NCBI GenBank assembly: GCA_041674345.1
Contig: JBAYVY010000081.1
Span: 1 to 11,530 of the forward strand
DNA from: JBAYVY01 sp041674345
GTDB lineage: Bacteria; Planctomycetota; Phycisphaerae; Phycisphaerales; Zrk34
Reading direction: 5' to 3'
DNA: 11,530 bases
The notes beneath the pieces were generated by a model that did not search any database, was not told the DNA's origin, and saw only the letters and a program-made list of their open reading frames with translations. Of this stretch, positions 1 through 5,485 are shown piece after piece (the stretch's first letter is position 1; each line of letters opens with the position of its first letter). The position numbers and the translations under genes were made by a program.

Positions 1-144
1 AGGGGGGCGCGCCCCTGTGGGGGGGACGCGAAAGCAGGGCAAAACAGAGGGGGGGCGGGTTGGAAAGTGGGGGGGGGGGGGGGGGTTTGGGGGGGGGGGG
101 GGGGTGGGTGGTCTGGTGGGGGGGGGGGGGGGGGGGGGGGGGGG
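1..144. other. G-homopolymer tract, probable assembly or sequencing artefact
   Basis: This stretch consists almost entirely of G, with uninterrupted runs at about 69-85, 89-104 and 118-144 separated by a few other bases. It has no codon structure, and the expected next gene of a Tad locus (tadC) is absent. The tract starts exactly at the base of a stable hairpin (142-164). It looks like low-quality contig-end sequence rather than biology, but a real G/C tract cannot be excluded from sequence alone. Confidence 0.7.
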
Positions 145-164
145 AGGGACGCTGCGCGTCTCCC
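142..164 (-). terminator. Hairpin just downstream of tadB (terminator-like, no U tract)
   Basis: Read on the minus strand, this begins 8 bases after the tadB stop. GGGAG-ACGC pairs with GCGT-CTCCC around a GCA loop, giving nine base pairs with a two-base CC bulge on the 3' side. It is followed by C residues instead of a T run, so it does not meet the usual intrinsic terminator pattern. It could be an attenuator between tadB and tadC, or a structure that stalled sequencing and gave rise to the adjacent homopolymer. Confidence 0.3.
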
Positions 165-172
165 GCTAAACT

Positions 173-1027
173 TTAGATATCGACGCTCATGATTTTGCGG
201 ATCCAGAGGAATCCGACGGTGACCAGGAATGCGGCGATGAGGAGGATGAGTCGTCCGCGGGGGTCTTCAATCACGCCGGCGGTTTCTTCGGGCGCGAGCA
301 GGTATCCGATGCCGCCGATGGCGACGGCCATGAGGGCCATCATGCCGGCCTGGTTTCGTCCCTGTGCGGTGAGGGACTGGAGTTTGCCTTCGAGCCGCTG
401 GATTTCCCGAATGGCGTCGGCGATGCGGTCGAGGGATTGTGCGACGTCGCCGCCGCGTGTGCGGTGCGCGCTGATGGCGGAGAAAAGCAGGCGATAGGGG
501 CTGGAGCCGATGCGTTCGGCGGTGTTGAGCATGGCTTGGTTGAGATCGACGCCCAGTTCGTATTCGCGGAGCAGTTGGGCGAATTCCTGTTGGATGGGGC
601 CGGTGGCGTTCTTGACCAGCAGTTGCATGGACTGGACGAGGTTAAGGCCCGCCCGCACGCCGGAGGACATGGCGGTGACGCCGTCGATGATCTGCTCTTC
701 GAGGCGTTTGCGGCGTTTGGTTTCCAGGTGGTTGATGACGAGGTTGGGCAGCACGATCGTGACGGCGGCGCCGGGAAAGAACCAGACCCAGTTGGCGGCC
801 AGTGCGGCGCAGATCATGCCGATGACGATCATGCCGACGCCGATGGAAATGAGCGAGGCCCGCGGCGGGATGTCCAGCAGCAGTTGACGGTTGAGTACGT
901 CGTCAAGCCGGCGTTCCTGTTTGCGTGCGAGGATCAGCAGGGGCGGGCCGCAGAATCGCACGAGGAGGAACACCGAGGCGAACATCGCCAGGGAAAGCAG
1001 AATGAGTTGAATGGCATCGTTGGGCAT
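173..1027 (-). CDS. tadB: TadB-like Flp pilus assembly inner-membrane protein (T2SSF domain)
   Basis: A polytopic membrane platform protein of the Tad/Flp pilus, which couples the cytoplasmic TadA/CpaF ATPase to pilin polymerisation. It has 284 residues. Membrane segments are likely at about 5-24, 59-78, 80-97, 227-245 and 260-276. The T2SSF-type cytoplasmic domain spans roughly 113-225, with an E(Y)ELGVDLNQAM stretch at about 155-166 and RGGDVAQSLDRIADAIRE at about 191-208, both typical of TadB/TadC. The start is placed at ATG 1027 because GAGGAA (1032-1037) lies just upstream; an in-frame ATG at 1057 lies inside the upstream repeat array and has no such site. It follows the FHA-CpaF gene, the usual tadA-tadB order. 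TadB is preferred over TadC because it comes directly after the ATPase and has an N-terminal membrane segment followed by a charged linker. Confidence 0.9.
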   Translation of the reverse strand: MPNDAIQLILLSLAMFASVFLLVRFCGPPLLILARKQERRLDDVLNRQLLLDIPPRASLISIGVGMIVIGMICAALAANWVWFFPGAAVTIVLPNLVINHLETKRRKRLEEQIIDGVTAMSSGVRAGLNLVQSMQLLVKNATGPIQQEFAQLLREYELGVDLNQAMLNTAERIGSSPYRLLFSAISAHRTRGGDVAQSLDRIADAIREIQRLEGKLQSLTAQGRNQAGMMALMAVAIGGIGYLLAPEETAGVIEDPRGRLILLIAAFLVTVGFLWIRKIMSVDI

Positions 1028-1041
1028 GGGGTTCCTCAAAG

Positions 1042-1128
1042 CAGAACAGCGGAACAACAGAACAGCGGAACATGAGAGGCGGGGGAGCCGGCATGTTCTG
1101 TTGTTCTGATGTTCTGATGTTTTGTTGT
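1042..1128. repeat. Junction repeat array A (8-base units, inverted arms)
   Basis: This fills the gap between the cpaF stop and the tadB start. The left arm (1042-1073) is built from AGAACAGC and GGAACAAC-like 8-mers. The right arm (1092-1128) is built from ATGTTCTG units. The arms are imperfect reverse complements around a loop of about 18 bases, so the transcript could form a hairpin between the two genes. No transposase, target-site duplication or CRISPR-type spacer is visible. Confidence 0.7.
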
Positions 1129-1133
1129 CATTT

Positions 1134-2990
1134 TCACAGGAACATTTCGACGCTGAGTAGTTTCTTGTCGATCATTTCTTCGGTGAAGGTTGGGATGTAG
1201 CCGGTGTGACGAAGGCGGGGCTGGGCGGGGTCGCGCAAGACGAAGATGTCTTCGAGACGGATTTGGCCGGTTTCCTCGTCGATTTCGATGACTTCGGAGA
1301 TGTGCGTGACGCGGCGCTGGCCGTTGGGCAGGCGGCGGAGCTGGACGATCAGGTCGAGCGCGCCGACGATCTGTTCGCGGATGGCGCGGACGGGCATTTC
1401 GACGGCCATGAGGACGAGCGTTTCGAGCCGGGCAACCATGTCGGAGGGCGTGTTGGCGTGGATGGTGGAGAGCGAACCGTCGTGGCCGGTGTTCATGGCC
1501 TGGAGCATGTCGAGCGCTTCGGCCCCGCGGACTTCGCCGACGATGATGCGGTCGGGGCGCATGCGCAGGGCGTTGCGGACCAGTTCCTTGATGGTGTAAG
1601 CGCCGCGGCCCTCGACGTTGGCCGGACGCGCTTCGAGTTTGACGACGTGGGGCTGGGGCAACTGAAGTTCGGCGGATTCCTCGATGGTCAGAACGCGCTC
1701 GGTGGGGCGGACGAAAGCGCAGAGGGTGTTGAGCAATGTGGTTTTGCCGGAGCCGGTGCCGCCGGACACCATGATGTTTTTGCGTCCGGTGACGCAGCCC
1801 TGAAGGAACGCGGCGGCCTGTTCGCTGACCGCTCCGCGTTCGATGAGGTCGTCGATGGTGAAGGGAATCCAGGCGAATTTGCGGATGGTGATGCAGGGGC
1901 CGACCAGTGAGAGCGGGGGGATGATGACGTTGACGCGGGAGCCGTCGGACAGGCGGGCATCGACCAGGGGGGTGGACTGATCGACGCGGCGACCGATGGG
2001 GACGAGGATGCGTTCGATGACGGACATCAACACTTCGTCGGAGAAGAAGACGCGGGTGGTCGATTGGATGACGCCGTTTTTTTCGACGTAGATGCGGTCG
2101 CGTCCGACGACCATGATTTCGCTGACGTTGGCCATTTCGATGAGGTCTTGCAGCGGGCCCAGACCGAGCATGATGTCGAGCAGGTCTTTGCTGACGACGT
2201 GTCGGACGATGTGCTTGCAGAGCGAACCGCTGATGGTCTGGATTTGCTGCTCGAAGAGGGAATCGAACTCGTCTTCGGCGCACTGGAGGTCTTCCTGCAC
2301 GCTGGTGGGATCGAAGATCAGCGGCATGAGATCGACCATGCCCTGGACCAGTTCGGTGATGGCGCGATCCTTGGCGGCGTCGTGAACGGACTCGGCGGAG
2401 CGATATTCGGTCTGTACCTTGCCCGTGCATTGGCGGACGACCTCGGCGATGACCAGGCGGTGCAGGTGCATATGGACCATATGCTTGATGAGCGGGCCGT
2501 CCAGTTCGTCGATGCGGCGGTCGAGAATCTGCGAAAGATGTTCGACGATCTGCTGGACGTAGGCGGGATCGGATTTGTTGAGGTGGCCGGTGACGCGCAG
2601 GTTCATGCGGTCGATGAGTTCGGCGTGGGCCTGCTGCTCGAAGTTGATGAGCCGGCGCTGGATTTCGCGGCGTTCATCGCTGTCGCTGACGGACTTGCCG
2701 GGGCGGATGAGGGCGAGGGCGTATTGGGCGATCTGGACTTCATCGCCGAAGTCGAGTCGCGCGGCTTGTTGCGGGGGGACATCGCGGTTGGCGACGCGGA
2801 GCAGGCCGTGCGAGAGATTTTCGATGAAGAGTTGGTTGCCCTTGCGGGCGATGCGGGCGTGTTTGCGGGAGACGAAGGGGCCTTTGATCTGGATTTGGCA
2901 CTGGGGATCGCGTCCGATGACGATGGGATCGCCCTCGACGTTGAGGGTTTGACGGACGTTATTGGATTGATCGAAGAGCCAGATTTCCAT
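1134..2990 (-). CDS. cpaF: FHA domain-TadA/CpaF fusion, Tad pilus motor ATPase
   Basis: The hexameric secretion ATPase (VirB11/CpaF family) that powers Flp pilus assembly at the inner membrane, here 618 residues against roughly 400-500 for plain CpaF. Residues 1-95 form an FHA domain with the conserved GR (26-27) and S41-R-K-H44, which in this family binds phosphothreonine peptides. Residues 100-250 are a helical linker and N-terminal CpaF region. The ATPase core spans about 255-600: Walker A GGTGSGKTT at 410-418, Walker B-type IIVGEVRG at 482-489 with catalytic E486, and the His-box TGHDGSLSTIHAN at 501-513. The core residues look intact, so it should be active. The ATG overlaps the cpaB stop by one base (TAATG), which indicates translational coupling; there is no Shine-Dalgarno of its own. 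The FHA domain next to a kinase gene in the same operon suggests phosphorylation-dependent control, which is inference. Confidence 0.95.
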   Translation of the reverse strand: MEIWLFDQSNNVRQTLNVEGDPIVIGRDPQCQIQIKGPFVSRKHARIARKGNQLFIENLSHGLLRVANRDVPPQQAARLDFGDEVQIAQYALALIRPGKSVSDSDERREIQRRLINFEQQAHAELIDRMNLRVTGHLNKSDPAYVQQIVEHLSQILDRRIDELDGPLIKHMVHMHLHRLVIAEVVRQCTGKVQTEYRSAESVHDAAKDRAITELVQGMVDLMPLIFDPTSVQEDLQCAEDEFDSLFEQQIQTISGSLCKHIVRHVVSKDLLDIMLGLGPLQDLIEMANVSEIMVVGRDRIYVEKNGVIQSTTRVFFSDEVLMSVIERILVPIGRRVDQSTPLVDARLSDGSRVNVIIPPLSLVGPCITIRKFAWIPFTIDDLIERGAVSEQAAAFLQGCVTGRKNIMVSGGTGSGKTTLLNTLCAFVRPTERVLTIEESAELQLPQPHVVKLEARPANVEGRGAYTIKELVRNALRMRPDRIIVGEVRGAEALDMLQAMNTGHDGSLSTIHANTPSDMVARLETLVLMAVEMPVRAIREQIVGALDLIVQLRRLPNGQRRVTHISEVIEIDEETGQIRLEDIFVLRDPAQPRLRHTGYIPTFTEEMIDKKLLSVEMFL

Positions 2991-3841
2991 TAGTTGGTTC
3001 GCGGGGTGGTGGGGACGGGGAGGTTGAGGGCGCGGAGGAGTTCGGGGTTGACGCCTTCGGAGTAGATTTTGCGGTTGTTGTCGGCGGGGTTTCGGATGTC
3101 GATGCGGAACTTTTGTTCGGCGGCGAACTGCTGGATGGTGGCCAGTTGCTGGGCTTCGTCGGGGGTGACTTCGACGGTGATGTTGTTGTAGCTGCGAACG
3201 CGTTTGGTGTCGGCGGAATTGGCGGTGCGGTCGCCGACGGCCAGGACTTTGACGCGCTCCATGACGAGCATGGACTGCGTGCGCTGGCCGCGGGGGGTGA
3301 TGACGGCGCTGAGATCGACGAAGGTGTTGGGATCGAGGATGGGCGGCGCGCCTTCGGAGGCGACGGGGAGGGTGATGGCGCGTTTGCCGCTGGCCGGTTC
3401 GATGCGCTTGGACGCGGCACCGCCGACGAGGAGATCGTTGGTGAGAAGCTGGCCCTGTCGAGCGGACTGCATGAACTTGGTGGGTTGCCTGGGATCGGTA
3501 TATCGCTGTTGTATCTCAATGGGCGTGACGGCGTGAATATCTTCGAGATAGGTGTCCTTCAAGGCGGAAGGAATCTGAATCTCGTTCAAGTCTTTTGCAC
3601 GCAATGTGTCGCCGGGTTCGACGCTGACCTTCAGGCGGTAGAGCGTGATGGTGTCGGTGTTGATGGTGTGTTTGAGATCGACGATGTACCAGTTCCACGC
3701 GATGACGGTGACCAGCCCCAGCGCGACGGCGACGAGGATCAGCGGAATGTTGATCTGCTGATCCCGCGGCTTGCCCCCCGGAAGGGGCGGACGGGGCGGG
3801 GGAAGTTTGACGGTGGGTTGCTGCGAAGTGAACTGGGACAT
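2990..3841 (-). CDS. cpaB: CpaB/RcpC-like Flp pilus assembly protein
   Basis: A periplasmic, inner-membrane-anchored Tad component that works with the CpaC/RcpA secretin. It has 283 residues. A proline-rich cytoplasmic N-terminus (11-28) precedes a membrane segment at about 31-51. A SAF-type region follows from about 66, with VEPGDTLRAKDLNEIQIP typical of the family. A second RcpC-type block (KRAITLPVASEGAPPILDPNTFVDL, quoted here as KRAITLPV...FVDL) resembles the CpaB pattern in which an RAITLPV stretch precedes a DLSAV strand. The ATG at 3841 is chosen because GGAGG lies nine bases upstream (3851-3855); the longer in-frame version from 3907 starts inside repeat array B. It is coupled to cpaF by a one-base stop/start overlap. 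Confidence 0.85.
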   Translation of the reverse strand: MSQFTSQQPTVKLPPPRPPLPGGKPRDQQINIPLILVAVALGLVTVIAWNWYIVDLKHTINTDTITLYRLKVSVEPGDTLRAKDLNEIQIPSALKDTYLEDIHAVTPIEIQQRYTDPRQPTKFMQSARQGQLLTNDLLVGGAASKRIEPASGKRAITLPVASEGAPPILDPNTFVDLSAVITPRGQRTQSMLVMERVKVLAVGDRTANSADTKRVRSYNNITVEVTPDEAQQLATIQQFAAEQKFRIDIRNPADNNRKIYSEGVNPELLRALNLPVPTTPRTN

Positions 3842-3850
3842 GGGGACATG

Positions 3851-3855
3851 CCTCC
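3851..3855 (-). promoter_or_regulatory. Shine-Dalgarno site deciding the cpaB start
   Basis: GGAGG on the minus strand, nine bases before ATG 3841. It rules out the longer reading from 3907, whose first codons are repeat-derived. Confidence 0.75.
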
Positions 3856-3881
3856 GTGTGAGAGCGTTGAAGAACCGGAGA

Positions 3882-3976
3882 TTCACCACAGAGATCACGG
3901 AGTTCACGGAGAAGAAAAAAGATGAGCCGGACTTTTTTATTTTTCTCTCTGTGTTCTCGGTGAACTCCGTGGTGAG
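3882..3976. repeat. Junction repeat array B (CACGGAG/CACAGAG type, inverted arms)
   Basis: The left arm, 3882-3920, reads TTCACCACAGAGATCACGGA onward and ends in a purine-rich run. The right arm, 3933-3976, is its approximate reverse complement (TTTTT...CTCTGTG...GAACTCCGTGGTGA). A loop of about 12 bases separates them. The stop codon and last ten or so codons of the small gene at 3937-4473 lie inside the right arm, so the array supplies that protein's C-terminus. Similar CACAGAG-type repeats are common in environmental bacterial genomes (general knowledge, not checked here). Confidence 0.75.
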
Positions 3977-4473
3977 TTCTTTTCCTGATTCATAGTGTAC
4001 CGCAACTGGATGACGGCGCGAACTTCGGAACCTATCTGATGCAGACGGATCATCAATGAACCATCGGGGTGCTGACAGGTCAGGCGGATCACCAGCGGGG
4101 CGGGGGTTTGGTCGGTGAACTTTCCACCCGCGACGGCCAGCGCCTGCCGATAGAAAGACGCCGCGGATTCGAGGGATGTGTCGCGGATGGAGCGAACGCA
4201 GGTTTCTTCGTTGTCGGCCGTGCCCCCGGAAGTGTTGGTTTGGAAGCGAAGAAGGATTTCACTGTCAGGTGGGACAGGCAGGCCGGCGGGTTCGTGATCG
4301 AGCGGCGCGGCGCCGGCGGGCAACCATGCGGCAAACTGATCGGGATGGGTCAGCAGTTGTGAGAAATCGGTGCCGCCCCCGCCCCCGGAAATAAGCGGTT
4401 TGGGAGTGGGGCCGGCAATCGGAGGCGGCGGAAGGACGGCGGATCGCACACGGATGATTTTCACCACCAGCAT
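3937..4473 (-). CDS. Small single-span Tad-locus protein of unknown function, 5' end uncertain
   Basis: No family is recognised. The annotated ATG at 4473 gives 178 residues but falls in the middle of a hydrophobic segment. The same frame stays open back to 4593 and encodes VIALFLLLILLILLTMLVV, a convincing membrane helix, preceded by a repeat-encoded leader (LKITNQKSQIKN). No ATG, GTG or TTG exists in that frame between 4593 and 4473. A GTG at 4597 and an ATG at 4564 lie in the frame one base off; loss of one 7-base unit of the intervening array would join them to the body. After the helix come a proline stretch (PPPP), a glycine run SGGGGG and a soluble region with a plausible beta-rich end (LVIRLTCQHPDGSLMIRLHQ). 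The last residues (SPRSSPRTQREK) come from array B. By position and topology it may be a pilus-assembly accessory or minor pseudopilin; it has no Glu+5 motif. Confidence 0.6.
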   Translation of the reverse strand: MLVVKIIRVRSAVLPPPPIAGPTPKPLISGGGGGTDFSQLLTHPDQFAAWLPAGAAPLDHEPAGLPVPPDSEILLRFQTNTSGGTADNEETCVRSIRDTSLESAASFYRQALAVAGGKFTDQTPAPLVIRLTCQHPDGSLMIRLHQIGSEVRAVIQLRYTMNQEKNSPRSSPRTQREK

Positions 4474-4520
4474 CGTCAGCAGAATGAGGAGGATGAGGAG
4501 GAGGAAGAGGGCGATGACAT

Positions 4521-4629
4521 TTTTGATTTGTGATTTTTGATTTGTGATTTTCAGATTCTCCCATGCACGTCGCGCGGACTGTTGCCTTTGAAATCACAAA
4601 TCACAAATCACAAATCCAAAATCACAACT
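4521..4629. repeat. Junction repeat array C (heptamers TGATTTG/CAAATCA, inverted arms)
   Basis: The left arm, 4521-4556, contains TGATTTG-like 7-mers; on the minus strand it reads AAATCAC, AAATCAA, AAATCAC, AAATCAA. The right arm, 4591-4629, contains the inverse units (AATCACA three times, then AATCCAA, AATCACA). The loop is about 35 bases. The right arm lies in the gap after the second tadE-like gene. The left arm lies in the 5' reading frame of the next gene, directly before its membrane segment. Confidence 0.8.
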
Positions 4630-4630
4630 T

Positions 4631-5419
4631 TCACGGTTTTTCGTCATAGACGATCGGCCCGCGGTAGGCCGGTTCCTGGAGATAGAGGGAGCGGACGAAA
4701 CCGGCCAGGGCCTGGCCGGAGGGGACTTGGGTGGAGTCGCCGGGGTATTCGGGGTTGGTGTCGCCGTCGATGGCGTCAAGCTGGTCGTCGAAGTCTTTGA
4801 GGAAGATGTCGCGGAGTGCGCGGGCGTGATCGGAAGTGTGCGATCCGCCGGCGGCCCACAGATCACTGCTGGCCGCCCATGCGTTGGTGTAGCTCCATTC
4901 GGTGCCGATGCGGGCGGTGTGGCGGCGGATCGGGCCTTCAAAACCGCGCCACAGCGGAATGTTGGTGGTGTAGATGACTTTGAAGCCCTCGCGCCGGGCG
5001 TGTGACATGCGGATGTTGGTGCCGTCGGGCGGGGCGTACATCAGCGCCTCGGCGAGGTTGCCCGCATCGCCGCTCAATCGACCGGCGTCGGTGACCAGTT
5101 GATCGTAGGAATCGGTCGGAAACTGATTGTCGTCGAGGGTATGCGAAAGCTCGGCGGCTTTCGATGCGAAGAACGCGGAGTTCATCTGGGGGTTGCCGTT
5201 CAACTCATCGACGGTCGGCCCGGGCGCCTCGGCGACGGAACGCCAGGTTTCATACCGCGCCATCACCTGCGTGTGCTGCACGCGCACCGCCAGCAGGCCG
5301 AACCAGATCACCAGCGAGGTGATGACCAGCAGCAGCGGCAGAACGAAAACCATTTCGGACATGACGGCCCCGCGGGTGTGCATTTCTGATTTCTGATTTC
5401 TGATTTCTGATTTGTTCAT
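4631..5419 (-). CDS. TadE-like pseudopilin
   Basis: A 262-residue minor pseudopilin-like protein of the Tad system, with one N-terminal membrane helix and a large extracytoplasmic domain. The leader (1-17) ends R16-G17. The mature form would start AVMSE, putting Glu22 at +5 from the Gly, as in TadE/TadF substrates of TadV. The hydrophobic segment MVFVLPLLLVITSLVIWFGL (23-42) follows the TadE pattern, then a QHTQVMARYETWR stretch. The rest is soluble and not recognised. Start ATG 5419 is supported by GGAG (5428-5431) eight bases upstream; a GTG at 5428 overlaps that site and is rejected. Leader residues 3-13 (KSEIRNQKSEM) are encoded by four perfect 7-base repeats, so the leader is repeat-derived. 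It sits between tadG and the small unknown gene. Confidence 0.8.
   Translation of the reverse strand: MNKSEIRNQKSEMHTRGAVMSEMVFVLPLLLVITSLVIWFGLLAVRVQHTQVMARYETWRSVAEAPGPTVDELNGNPQMNSAFFASKAAELSHTLDDNQFPTDSYDQLVTDAGRLSGDAGNLAEALMYAPPDGTNIRMSHARREGFKVIYTTNIPLWRGFEGPIRRHTARIGTEWSYTNAWAASSDLWAAGGSHTSDHARALRDIFLKDFDDQLDAIDGDTNPEYPGDSTQVPSGQALAGFVRSLYLQEPAYRGPIVYDEKP
5382..5413. repeat. Heptamer array D1, four perfect ATTTCTG units inside a tadE-like leader
   Basis: ATTTCTG is repeated four times perfectly (5382-5409), followed by a partial unit (ATTTG). On the coding strand this is (CAGAAAT)n, located between the start codon of the second tadE-like gene and its prepilin-type cleavage motif. The unit length is not a multiple of three, so gain or loss of one unit would put the gene out of frame. 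Confidence 0.85.
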
Positions 5420-5427
5420 GATCTTCA

Positions 5428-5431
5428 CTCC
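5428..5431 (-). promoter_or_regulatory. Shine-Dalgarno site for the second tadE-like gene
   Basis: GGAG on the minus strand, eight bases before ATG 5419. It overlaps the alternative GTG at 5428 and therefore decides the start. Confidence 0.6.
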
Positions 5432-5451
5432 GCTGCTAGGTTCGCATCTTT

Positions 5452-5484
5452 ACTTCCGCCTTCCCACTTCCGACTTCCGACTTT
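5452..5484. repeat. Heptamer array D2 (ACTTCCG units)
   Basis: Degenerate ACTTCCG 7-mers (ACTTCCG, CCTTCCC, ACTTCCG, ACTTCCG, ACTTTC) fill the gap just after the tadG stop. Unlike the other junctions, the partner array (D1) has a different unit, so the two do not form a clear hairpin. Confidence 0.7.
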
Positions 5485-5485
5485 C

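Noticed and set aside
1036..2430. Minus-strand open frame of 464 codons overlapping cpaF
   Set aside because: The product is almost only Arg, His, Pro and Gln, a typical frame-shifted reading of a GC-rich gene. The cpaF frame carries all the ATPase motifs.
2064..2993. Long plus-strand open frame (309 codons) opposite cpaF, and a similar one at 9239-10195 opposite the kinase
   Set aside because: These are antisense mirrors of well-supported genes. Their predicted proteins are rich in Asp, Gly and Val from reverse-complemented codons and show no family motif.
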